A DNA stretch of 64,000 nucleotides from Vandiemenella viatica (lineage: Eukaryota > Arthropoda > Insecta > Orthoptera > Morabidae): the NCBI GenBank assembly GCA_031002005.1, contig JARYHS010009186.1, forward strand, positions 105,436,829 to 105,500,828, in the 5' to 3' direction. The position numbers were made by a program, and so were the translations under genes. Positions 12,030 through 21,625 of the stretch are shown here, piece after piece. Each line of letters opens with the position of its first letter. Position 1 is the stretch's first letter. Under the pieces are notes generated by a model. It saw only the letters and a list, made by a program, of their open reading frames with translations. It was not told the origin of the DNA and searched no databases.

Positions 12030-12268
12030 CAAAGGGTGTTAAAAAAAGTGTAAAATATTTTAGATGGGGATAGTAGGCATCAAAACAAGAAAAATGAGTT
12101 AAAACAGACCCACAATGAGACACCCATCCACAGCAATGCACGTGCACCCCTTTGCGGACCTGTTACTAGCTCCAAAAGTACAAGTTTGTGACCCAAAACA
12201 TATTAGACATTTGTCTTATTATGATGCATACTATCACCTCCTAAAATATTCGCTTTTTTAACACCCTG
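12030..12268. mobile_element. 239-bp MITE with mariner-like ends
   Basis: The left end CAAAGGGTGTTAAAAAAAGTG is matched by the complement of the right end CGCTTTTTTAACACCCTG. The similarity extends inward through AATATTTTAG and GATAGTA. Each end abuts TA (12028-12029, 12269-12270). There is no coding capacity. It is probably a non-autonomous Tc1/mariner derivative. Confidence 0.75.
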
Positions 12269-12269
12269 T

Positions 12270-14330
12270 ATAAGCCATTTTATTGCAATTTTCAGGTTTC
12301 GTGCTGAGACTTTGTTGCTGCTATTGTCAACATTTCAGTCCCAATCTCAGACCAAAACATTGGCAGCACCAGTAACAGCGACATCACTAAACATGAAAGG
12401 TACGTGCAATTTGGCAACATGACGGCTGCAGAAAGCATGAAATTTTATATAATCTGTTTTATCTGCTCCAAATTTAGACATTTATTTTGCCATACAACTC
12501 CCTACTTCATATTTCAACATACAATACACTATTACATATAACTGTACCACTTAGCTGGAATATAAAAATTCAGTACAACATTTCATACAAGCTCATGACA
12601 GAATCCATTTTCCACCAAGAAAACTTGAATCAAAGAACCTTGGCAACAGATTCTGTCGAGTTTTAAACAAATTCAGGCTATTACTAGAAACACATAATCT
12701 ATCAATCATCATCTTCCAAGTTTCAAGCCCTACAAATCAACCCACACCACCTTTTTAAGATTTTTTCCAACACAAATGTGTTTCAAATTCTGCAACTTTA
12801 TTGAGGAGCAAAACTACTATTAATAAACACATTGATCATTCAGTTGCAGCAGATGCCCATTCTGAAAATGCAAGCAACTTGGCAGTTAGTATACTAAATG
12901 AAAATAAGCTACATGGAGCAGGCAAGTCTGGTGTCTTATTGTCAGTCTATCTTTGGCAATGGATGAATGCACTGCAGTGTATATAATGGATGAGGTAGTG
13001 TAATTTCAGCCTGGCTGGCTGCAATTTGAAACTCAAGTTGTTGCCATATTAGCAAACCGTAGAAATATTCTTAACGGCCACAAGAACAAATACATTCCTA
13101 CAGTTGTTACAAACATTTCACTTTTTGCCAACAGGAATAATCTGTAAAATATGGAAAATTGTTGGCACCAATTCAAAACCATGGCTCAGACATCGCAATC
13201 ATATTTGTGTGCTTAGTGTTATATGACAAATTTATAGACAGTGCTATTATTCCTACCATATTAATTTGTTGTTTTCCTTTGTTAATATTTTTATGCCTTT
13301 TACTGTCTTTCTCTTACCATCTGATCATGATGCAAATATAAATAAAATAGTAGCAACCATCAATGACTATAGGTTACAATAGAATGGCACATATATGCAG
13401 AAGACACAAACTTCGAACGATACAGAAATTGTCAAGTTTCAATCTTTTAGTTAGCAGTAGACTGATGAAACTTTCTTTACCGTTCCTACACTCATGCTTC
13501 TTGTGTATCTGTAACATCCTTTTATTACTCACTGTAGGCAATGGTTCCTTTCTCCTTCCTTATTTGTATTTGTTACTTTTTTTTTTTTACACAAAAAATT
13601 ATGAAGCAGCATGCACAAAACACACAATTCTCTATAACTTTAGAATCCTATGCCAGTGTTTAAAAGAAAATACTAACTAATTCTTCAAACAAGACTTGGA
13701 ATACAGTTATCTGAAAATTGTTACATGTCATTCCTCAGCACTATTTTCCTCAAGAAGTTTCATTAACCTTCAGAACATAGCTTCAAGTTTCATTGATAAT
13801 AGTAGAAAAAAAAAAATTCAATTAAATAGAAATATTTACCTTAACTGGTTTAAAAAAACATGGAAATGTATAAATGTTCTCGGACCTCCCACCAGACAAG
13901 TGCCTCAATTTGATGTATTGTTTGGAAGTTGGTGGGAGACTTTAGAATATTGCATCAAATTGATATGTTCCCACTTGAGCGTGGTTTATAAAGATGTTTC
14001 AGAAAATTCTCAATTCTTTCAGTCAGAGAAAAGTAAAAACTTTTGATTTTCTTATTTCAGAATTATTATAAATGAAAAGCAAACCCAGAAAAATGCTCTA
14101 TCACTTTCTTATGACCTTAGTAAAGCTTGTCATCAAAATATGAAGGTAATCAGAAATTGATTATACTTTAATGTTGCCTTGTGCAACAGAAATTGTTAAA
14201 AGTAATTCATGGGTAGGGAGTGAAATGAGTAACACTATCGGCAAACAAATTGTTTTAAGCTTTGTAATGATGTTTGTTGCATTACTATCTTAAATGAATG
14301 ACAGATACAGAAATCAGGTTTCCCTGCATT
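12270..14330. other. Intronic sequence without recognisable features
   Basis: AT-rich sequence within TRNAU1AP intron 3. Frames of up to 116 codons occur (for example 13696-14046), but they lack domain signatures and are rich in Phe/Leu/Ser, as expected of chance frames. No RNA gene seen. Confidence 0.35.
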
Positions 14331-14339
14331 GATCTAGAC

Positions 14340-14662
14340 TAGGGGTTCTCAAATTTTTCCGTACCAGCCCCCTCCTTTTAGTCAAAAGGAAAATTCCCCC
14401 CTCTCCCACCCCACAAGTTTATTAATAGGGTAAATGCCTACTTTTCAGCACTAACAGTGACATCTCAGTAGAAAATCACTAAGCATGTAATGTTAGAATA
14501 AAGATTTTCAGCTCTAATAGGTGGTTAAGGTTGCATATTACTTGCAACCATGTGTAGCTACAGTATTGTACATATGGGAGGCGAAGCTACCTTGCACCAC
14601 GCGTTCCCCCTATAGTGTTCACACCCCCTGGAGGGGAGGGGCATATCCCTTGGGAACCCCTA
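14340..14662. mobile_element. 323-bp hAT-type MITE with 8-bp target duplication
   Basis: The ends are inverted: TAGGGGTTCTCAA on the left and TAGGGGTTCCCAA read from the right. They are flanked by ATCTAGAC (14332-14339) and ATCTAGAA (14663-14670), an 8-bp duplication with one mismatch. The end sequence and the 8-bp duplication are typical of hAT elements. No transposase is encoded. Confidence 0.8.
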
Positions 14663-15125
14663 ATCTAGAAATTTATGAAACAACCAAAAAAAAAATCATC
14701 AGTATATCAGCATTAACAATAATATCTAAAACTGAGCTGGCCCAGCTTCTCACATCCAGAATGTGGTGGTGCAACACCCTCAGCCAACTACTGGATAATT
14801 ACTCTTTATTGCAATAAATTGCAGCTACAAGCAAATAGTCCAGTCAATATGTACAAAAAATCAATTGGGAGCTCTGATTTTTTTATATATATACTAAATG
14901 GTCAGTGCATGATGATGAATCGAAGTTTATGACCTTGGTTGACTTCCAAAAGTAAGTTTAAATTTCATATTTTTTTTTTTCACGATTTTAATCCTGAAGT
15001 AGTGTAAATTGCAATTCAAGACCACAACTGTCTTCCCAGGCCTAATATTTCCCAAGACACAGCCTGTAAATGTTTTGAAAATTTTCATGTTTCTGCATTC
15101 TTAAGGAGTTTTGAAGTTACTAATA

Positions 15126-16455
15126 CAGGGTGCGGCAAAAAGATCTGAAGGTTTTGAAGTAAAAACAACATGAAAAATAAAAGTGATACAAAATATTTTA
15201 CTGCTTATTACAGAAGGGTATTCATGAAAATTAATGACAATAACATCAGAACAATCAATTTCATCCGTTTAAGATGTGAAGATAACGTCCTTTAAATGAT
15301 GTCCATCTTTGAACAAGCATTCTCCCAGCCTTGCACTGAAGCTGTTGAACACAACATTGCACAAGGCAGGCTGGCGATTTCTTGGCATATTCTTTCAGTT
15401 CGTCCAGTGTGCGGGGTTTGTTTGTGTAAACTCTTGCTTTAAGGAGCCCCCACAAGAAAAAAATCACAAACGCTAAGGTCTGGGGAGTGAGCTAGCCATT
15501 CAATGTCCCTAAAACGCGAGATCACTCGAAACATGCTTCTCAAAACGTCCATAACCTCACTGGCTGTATGGGCAGTTGCCCCATCCTGCTGAAACCATAT
15601 CCTACTGCGCACTAAACGATTTCTCTTAAGTTCAGGGATCATGAAGTTTTTTAGCATCAACAAATAACGTTCCGAATTGACCGTAACGGTTCGACCACCC
15701 TCTTCGAAGAAGTATGACCCAATGACACACCTTTTCGTTACACCACACCACACGGTAACCTTAGGACTATGCAGAGGACGTTCATGCAGTTGTTCCGGAT
15801 TTGTAGCCGACCAATAACGAAAGTTCTGTTTGTTCACATAACCATCCAGATGGAAATGTGCCTGGTCGCACATCCTTAAAAAATTTTCATCCATCAGCAT
15901 TGCAATCATCTCTTCTGCAAATGCTTTACGCTTTGCATAGTCATTAGGCTTTAACTGCTGGACAATAGCCATTTTGTACGGGTGGAAGTGCAGATCGAAA
16001 CGCAAAATTCGTCTTACCGAGCGGTCAGACATTTGCAAAGCAGCAGCTTGTTTGCGGGCCGACCGCCGAGGACTGGCTTCCACAGCTTCTCTTACTCGAT
16101 CGATATTCTCTGGCGTCCTAGATGACCTTGGTCGACCTGTTGACTTCTTTTTTAACGCTGAACCGGTAGCTCTGAAGGTGCTCACCCATAGCATAATGGT
16201 GTTCCGAGTTGGGACTCTTCCTTTTGGACCCACGTTAAATCGTCTACGGAACTGCCGCTGAACAGCAACGCAGGAATCTCCACTTTTAAAAAACACCTCG
16301 ACAACAAACGCACGGTGCTCACCCGACCATTTTTCTATGGCTACTACAAATGTCCACGTGTGGGCTCTGGATTGCGCCTATCCCCAACACCCCCCACCAT
16401 CTACTCACTTGACAATAGGGCAGCGAAAACCGTCAGATCATTTTGCCGCACCCTG
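15126..16455 (-). mobile_element. Mariner-like (DD39D) transposon, 1330 bp
   Basis: The terminal inverted repeats are 23 bp with one mismatch (CAGGGTGCGGCAAAAAGATC on the left; CAGGGTGCGGCAAAATGATC read from the right). Both ends abut TA (15124-15125 and 16456-16457), the Tc1/mariner target duplication. It carries one transposase gene on the minus strand, described separately. Near-identical ends and a barely broken frame suggest a fairly recent insertion into TRNAU1AP intron 3. Confidence 0.92.
15261..16296 (-). pseudogene. Mariner-like transposase, one frameshift
   Basis: A DNA transposase that would cut and paste its own element. The main frame (16296-15439, 285 codons) opens with an N-terminal helix-turn-helix (about residues 1-45), then a second DNA-binding region rich in Arg (about 45-110). 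The catalytic domain shows CDQAHFHLDGYVNKQN, WFQQDGATAH and SPDLSVCDFFL. Counting between the second and third Asp gives 39 residues, hence DD39D by direct count. After FFLVGAP the frame is lost. A frame overlapping it (15467-15261) restarts with FFLWGLLKARVY and continues to a natural-looking C-terminus. One small indel near 15440-15467 therefore separates this copy from a full-length enzyme. No introns are seen. Confidence 0.88.
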
Positions 16456-16494
16456 TATTTGCTCTAAATATTAATGGCACCTGGCTAATTTTAT

Positions 16495-16680
16495 TAATAT
16501 ATATATATATACACGTATATAACTTAATTAATAATATGAATATATATATAACCCAAGATAATGTTTACTTCATAAAAATTATTATTTTATTATATTTTTT
16601 ATAAAAAATTATTTGTATAATATTTTATATAATTATATATGTATTTTTTTCATTTTTCATATTTAGTTCTAATTATATTT
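16495..16680. repeat. AT-rich low-complexity block
   Basis: Almost pure A and T, including a TATATATA run at 16499-16510, just outside the mariner-like element. No other signal seen. Confidence 0.8.
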
Positions 16681-16769
16681 TGATCTTCCCACCGACCAGA
16701 GATTAGTTTGGATATTTATCTATGCTTGGGTATTAGCTCTGAATCACTGCCCCTCTACTTTTCCAATGT

Positions 16770-16968
16770 TTGAATTTACCCCCACCATTTTCCCGACCGG
16801 TGGTCTTTCTGAGAGGCAGTCTCCTGCTGCGCCCACCTCTCATAATGTTCTCCCGTTGACGAAGGGTTCATCCCAAAAATTTCTTTATTATTTGTGTCTT
16901 TTCTGTGTGTTTGCGCCCCCACATCCATCATCTAAAGGTACGTGGTGGCTCATTTTCTTATCCTAATT
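16770..16968 (+). mobile_element. Penelope-like terminal repeat (family F3), solo
   Basis: It carries TTGACGA (16856-16862), A, stem GGG/CCC, then AAAA, followed 60-70 bp later by the terminal block AAAGGTACGTGGTGGCTCATTTTCTTATCCTAA. This is the same order and spacing as in the F1 and F2 termini. Hammerhead positions C3 and G12 are altered, so self-cleavage is not expected. No RT lies next to it. Confidence 0.5.
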
Positions 16969-17021
16969 TGATTCCTTTCCTCTACTTAGCGTCTTGATTT
17001 CACTGTTACTATATACATATA

Positions 17022-17745
17022 TATTAAACATTAGGATAGGATAAAAACCACCACTTACCATAGAAGAGGATTCCTGCGGTGTTGGTACACGAAAAAAACA
17101 CACGAACACACACAGAATATAATTTTTGTGGCCCATGGCTCTTCATTAGTAGGAGTGAGAAGGCTGCATGCTGGCGGCTGGCAGCCAAGTGCGTAAGCTA
17201 CAATGCCGGTAGCTCATGGTGGGGGGAAAACAATTTTCAACACCCACCCATCCCCCTCACCTCCACCTTCTCCCATAGAACCACCGCTTACCAGTACCTA
17301 TCTCCATAGATTGTAACTTCGAATTTTGCTCATTTTTAATTCCAAATATTTTGTTTTTCAGCTGTTTGCACATATTTCCATTACTTAATAGGAATTTAGG
17401 ACCATTAACTAAGATCTACTGCACTTCCGCGACGGGTCCCTATGTACAGTTTTACTTTCTATTTTCTATTCATTATCATTTTCCAGCCTACGGTTATCTA
17501 CCGCCACCCTCACTTCCCGCCATGTTGTCCCCCCCCCCTCCCGCCACCATGAGCTACCGGCATTGTAGCTTACGCAGTTGGATGCCAGCCGCCAGCATGC
17601 AGCCTTCTCACTCCTACTGATGAAGAGCCATGGGGCTCGAAAATTATATTCTGTGTGTGTTTTTTCGTGTACAAACGCCGCAGGAATCCTCTCCTGTGGT
17701 AAGCGGTGGTTTTTATCCTATCCTACTGTTTAATATATCCGCTTT
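17022..17745. mobile_element. Penelope-like element relic in fold-back arrangement (family F1)
   Basis: The outer about 200 bp at each end are inverted copies of one PLE terminal repeat (TAGGATAAAAACCACCACTTACC on the left; GGTAAGCGGTGGTTTTTATCC on the right). The middle (17240-17500) matches the 3' untranslated part of the larger PLE at 46990-47300. The right copy holds an intact hammerhead core: CTGATGA (17617-17623), A, stem GAGCC/GGCTC (17625-17629 with 17634-17638), GAAA (17639-17642). The left copy, on the minus strand, has a mutated core CTAATGA (17159-17153). PLEs are known to carry terminal repeats in direct or inverted order and to encode hammerhead motifs. No RT remains. Confidence 0.75.
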
Positions 17746-17783
17746 CAGTGCCTTTTTTCCCTAATAACTTACTATATATATAC

Positions 17784-17890
17784 TTGACAATGGCGGCAGA
17801 GATTGTGACCACCGAAACGTCGTGGTTAAACGATGGACTGACACTGCTAGTTACACGAGAAAATTTTATTCATTTACAACGCCGAGAAAA
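17784..17890 (+). mobile_element. Half copy of palindromic element F6
   Basis: Sequence from TTGACAATGGCGGCAGAG to GCTAGTTACACGAGAAAATTTTATTCA matches one arm of the palindrome at 19111-19292. It has TTGACAA (17784-17790), a long imperfect stem II (GGCGG/CCACC) and GAAAC at 17814. Only one arm is present. Confidence 0.6.
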
Positions 17891-17940
17891 TCTCCAGTTA
17901 ATTAGCAGGAAAATGTTTTATGCCAACAAAACTAAGGAAG

Positions 17941-18160
17941 GATAGGGAAATATGGCCTAACACTTACCACAGATGAAGGCATCTGGGAATAATGAACACA
18001 AAAAAGAACAAACACAAGAAACGCACAATATTTCGGCATATAGCCTTATTCATGCAGAAGTGAAACACCCGGCGGAGCCAGACATGTACACGAGGACGGC
18101 CGTCTGGTGAATGGCATGGCCGGCACAGATGGTAGTGTAGGACTGGGGGGAGGAGGTGGG
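17941..18160 (-). mobile_element. Penelope-like terminal repeat (family F2)
   Basis: Read on the minus strand, it has a hammerhead-like motif: ATGAATA (18053-18047), A, stem GGC/GCC (18045-18043 with 18037-18035), GAAA (18034-18031). It ends in the terminal block GTGGTAAGTGTTAGGCC..TTTCCCTATCC. It is the best preserved F2 copy. Positions 3 and 8 of the core are A and T instead of C and G, in both F2 copies that keep stem II. Confidence 0.6.
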
Positions 18161-18508
18161 GTGAAGTGCAAATACTAGATCAATAATGTTGAAGGTATAG
18201 TATCATTGAAAGTGATAGACCTTCATAATAAACGAGTAACGATATACATGTAGGTACCACGGGGATGCGGTAAACAATGAAAACCTAACAATTTGGCAAG
18301 ATAACAAGGTATTAGAAACAGATTAGTAGGAACCATAGTAACACGACAAGAAGGGAAAAGATGAAAAGACAAAGGCATACAAATGACAAGACAGGAACGA
18401 GCAAGACAACAGAGGAGGAGTCCGTGGGGCTGTTAAAATAACAAAAACTAACTGAACCATTGTAAACAAACTCATCGCATGTGTCTCTGTAATACTCTGC
18501 CAAAGTGG

Positions 18509-18735
18509 GCTGCTGGCTCAGTGGTTAAGAAGCTTGCTTTTTAGAAGCTTTGGGATGAGCTACGGGTTCGAATCCTATTTGGAGTGGGAGTTCTTTTTGA
18601 TTATATGACCACACCTGGACATTCCGTTACACAGATTCCACAGAAAGCTGTAGGGTCAACCACAACAGAGGCAGAATGTGTGGCAAATCAAAATTCTGTC
18701 ACTTAGGTGGCCGAACAATCCTTTGGGAGCTAACA
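18509..18735 (+). mobile_element. tRNA-derived SINE (family 2)
   Basis: The head has an RNA polymerase III box A (TGGCTCAGTGGTTAA) and box B (GGTTCGAATCC, about 18564-18574) at tRNA-like spacing. The cloverleaf does not close well, so it is a SINE head and not a working tRNA gene. A unique body follows (ACCACACCTGGACATTCCG through CTTAGGTGGCCGAACAATCC). It differs from the SINE family at 34353 and 55465. Confidence 0.65.
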
Positions 18736-19079
18736 GTGCCATACAAATTTAATTTTTTTATGCTATATCAGTTGCTCAGGTTTTTTTTTTTTTTTCTCAC
18801 AGTTTATGTATTATCTGCACTAATAATATTATAAATGTGAAAGTAACTCTATGGTATCACTCCAGGCAACTGTCAGGATGGTTCCTCTAATAGGACATGG
18901 CCAAACACCTTCCTGTTCCTATCCTATCCTTTTCCTTTAGACAGAGGGATACATGATACTTATAGCACCCTGTGCCACGAACACCCTTTAAAAAAAAAAA
19001 AGTAACTGTCTCTGTGTGTTACATTTTAACAACTAAACAGCTATACCGATATTGATAGAATCTGACAAGGTAATACTTT

Positions 19080-19290
19080 ATAAGACTGAAGATTTTCTCG
19101 GCGTTATAAATGAATAAAATTTTCTCGGGTAACTAGCCGAGTTAGTCCAACGTTTAAACAAGACGTTTTCGTGGTCACAATCCCTACCGCCATTGTCAGT
19201 CACTTGACAATGCCGGCAGAGATAATGACCGTAGAAACATCGTGTTTAAACATTGGACTAACTCGGCTAGTTACCCGAGAAAATTTTATT
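19080..19290. mobile_element. Palindromic element F6 with 14-bp target duplication
   Basis: Two arms of about 85 bp, from AATAAAATTTTCTCGGGTAAC to the centre and back (19111-19292), form a near-perfect palindrome. Direct repeats CAAGGTAATACTTT (19066-19079) and CAAGGAAATACTTT (19291-19304) flank it, a 14-bp target duplication with one mismatch. Each arm carries a hammerhead-like core. The plus copy is TTGACAA (19204-19210)..GAAA (19234-19237); the minus-strand copy is CTGACAA with GAAAA. About 30 bp of non-palindromic sequence precede the left arm. Confidence 0.75.
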
Positions 19291-20439
19291 CAAGGAAATA
19301 CTTTGTTTCATCGGGAAGTATGGTGACAAACAGACGGATAGCGTTTATAAGTCTGATGTTATATCGCTCGCTCGGGCTGTGCTTCTCTGGCAATCTGTTC
19401 ATAAATTTCTTTTTCAGATAAAATATATAATCATAGATGCTAATTTTCGGTGCACCAGTCTGTTATTTTGCGTCTACCAAAAAGTTTTTGGCACCAATAT
19501 ATTTTGTCTTCTTTTTACCATGCCTCACAGAGCACGAACGGCTAGTTATTAGAAACTAATAACCTGATGCTCATGCTGAAGAAAGAAGACAAGACCAAGA
19601 TGCCCTCATTTAAGCCCCCATTAGTGTTTTACTATTTTTTAAACATTTTGCAAATTGATTCTCTTCACAAGATATGTTCAAACGTAGAACGGTATGGTGT
19701 TGGTTACTCTGCCATATTATCGTGACGCAGTGTTTTTGGGACACCTTTTACATAACTTACATCTTCCTATATCCAATTTGAACAAAATTCCAAGTCCACG
19801 TGTACGAAGTCGCAGGGAACAGTTACTATACTTACACTGATCAGCCAAAACATTATGACTACCTTCCTACCTACTATCGATATAAACCAGTCCAGGTGAT
19901 AGTAGCATCACCTGATGAGAAATGACTGCTGGTCAGACACACACACATGGTGCATGCAGTATCAGTGTGAGCGTGCTATCCGTTTCGAATGGGATAGGCG
20001 CGTGATATAAGAGTTTGACCGAAGGTAGATTGTGATGGCCCGGAGGCTCAGCATGAGCATTTTAGAAACTGCAAGACTCGTCAGGTGTTCGTGATGTGCC
20101 GTGGTGAGTGTCTTCAACAAGTGGCGAAACCAAGGTGAAACCACGTCCAAACATCGAGCGGTTGGGTAGCCACCTCTCATTATAGATGTTGGACGTTGTA
20201 GGCTCAGCAGACTGGTAAAACAGGACAGGCGGCAAACTGTGGTGGAACTAACATCAGACCTTAATGCTGGGCAGAATACAATTGTGTCTGAACACATAGT
20301 TCATCAAACACTCCTAATGACAGGCCTCCGCAGCCGACGACCCATGTATGTGCCAATATTAACACCACAACATCAGCAACTATGATTGAAATGGGCACAT
20401 GACCACTGAGACTGGACGTTGGCGCAGTGACAGAGCATT

Positions 20440-20851
20440 GTGTGGTATGATGAATTACGATACCTTCATCATCATGCCAATGGGAGGGTGCGAATCAGTC
20501 ATTTACCAGTGGAACAGCTTCTTGACACCTGTGCTGCGGGACGGAGACAAGCTGGCAGCGGCTCAATTATGCTCTGGGGAACATTCAGGTGGGCAACCAC
20601 AGATCCAGTGGAGGTTGTGCAAGGCACCATGACGACCAATAAGTATCATACACTGGTTGCAGACCACGTACACACCTTCATGACAACCATATTTCCCAAT
20701 GGCAGTGGCATTTTTCAACAAGAAAATGTGCCATGTCACAAGGCCAGGAGTGTGATGGAGTGGTTCAAGGAACACAGTGGCGAGTTGCAATTGATATGCT
20801 GGCCTCCAACTCGCCAGACTGAACCCGAACGAACACTTCTGGAATGTGATT
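20440..20851 (+). pseudogene. Tc1-like transposase, catalytic part
   Basis: The DDE domain is readable in one frame for about 130 codons: WYDELRYLHHHANGRVRI near the start, LWGTFRW in the middle, and FQQENVPCHKARSVMEWF, where the family has Asp instead of the first Glu. WPP follows where the family has WPAQSPDLNPIE, but the text is altered (WPPTRQTEPERTLLE). With the second metal ligand lost, the enzyme would be inactive even without the downstream insertion. Confidence 0.75.
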
Positions 20852-21045
20852 ATGAAAGCTTCCGTGGTCACTGTATGTATTTTCTTGGTTCTCCGGGTGG
20901 AGCCGCGTCGATTTATTAAAATCTAACGTTTCTGCCATCTTGCTGTGGCCTTCTCCAGTCCTCTGAAGAAGGCCACAGCATGATGGTAGAAACGCGAGGA
21001 TTTAATAAATCGACGCGGCTCCACCCAGAGAACCAAGAGAATACA
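20852..21045. mobile_element. Palindromic element F5 with 14-bp target duplication
   Basis: It is inserted in the Tc1 transposase and flanked by TCTGGAATGTGATT (20838-20851) and TCTGGAATGTAATT (21046-21059), a 14-bp duplication with one mismatch. Arms of about 80 bp (TTCTTGGTTCTCCGGGTGG inward) are inverted. The plus-strand half has an intact hammerhead core CTGAAGA (20963-20969), A, stem GCCA/TGGT, GAAA (20989-20992). The opposite half reads CTGGAGA. Because the host gene is known, the insertion boundaries are well defined. Confidence 0.8.
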
Positions 21046-21518
21046 TCTGGAATGTAATTGAATGTGGCGTAGAAGCTCATCACCCCTTCCCAAGAATTTA
21101 CGAGAATTAGTTTACCTTTGTGTGCAGATGTGGCGCCAACTCCCTCCAGCGACCTACCAAGGCCTCACTGCTTCCATGCTAAGACACACCGTCGCTATTA
21201 ACCGGCTATAAGGTACACTGTTATAATATTCTGGCTGATTAGTGAACACTGAACATATTGGTGTGTATTTCTGTGTCAGCTAGCAACCAACATTTTGTCA
21301 CAGTGGTGATCTAGTGTTGGGCCTTTGGCCCCAGTTGGGAACAGTCAGGACAAAGAAATGTGAAGCCCTTCCTCCATTGTCTGCCTACTATCGAGGTAAT
21401 GGAGCAGATTTGTTCTCCATTTATGTCCACAATGTTGTAAAGTGGATACCAAATTGATTAATGTGATAAGTCTGGACGTATAAACATCTTTTACCCAGCC
21501 GTTTGTCTCGCCACCTAC

Positions 21519-21625
21519 ATGAGTAAATATTGTAAAGGGTGTTTGAATTCATTTGTGTTCATCTGGCCCTCCTGCCTTCATCTGTGGTAAGTGATGCGTT
21601 TTTTTCCCCCCTATACTTTAATTGC
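21519..21625 (+). mobile_element. Penelope-like terminus fragment (family F2)
   Basis: ATGAGTA (21519-21525) joins directly to AATATTGTAAAGGG, so the stem II hairpin present in the other F2 copies is deleted. The terminal block GCCTTCATCTGTGGTAAGTGATGCG follows, then a T-run. Confidence 0.5.

Larger units (their letters stand above)
19835..21244 (+). mobile_element. Tc1-like transposon relic, interrupted
   Basis: Terminal repeats CACTGATCAGCCAAAACATTATGAC on the left and CACTAATCAGCCAGAATATTATAAC read from the right. TA precedes the left end; the right flank is AA, so the duplication has decayed. Transposase remains lie on the plus strand: WYDELRYLHHHANGRVRI with the first acidic residue (near 20440), a central part (LWGTFRW), FQQENVPCHKA, and IWNVIECGV after the insertion. 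The second catalytic Asp is Glu. The N-terminal part is broken by stops, and the C-terminal part is split by the palindromic insert at 20852-21045. Confidence 0.85.

Noticed and set aside
12300..12440. PLE-like or palindromic terminus around CAACATTTCAGTCCC
   Set aside because: No stem II hairpin and no inverted arms of useful length.
13363..14046. Plus frames of 105 and 116 codons as host exons
   Set aside because: Low-complexity composition, no domain, no matching splice signals.
15974..16261. 95-codon plus frame
   Set aside because: It is the antisense shadow of the mariner-like transposase.
18509..18585. Possible tRNA gene (box A, box B)
   Set aside because: The acceptor and anticodon stems do not pair well and a SINE body follows, so it is a SINE head.
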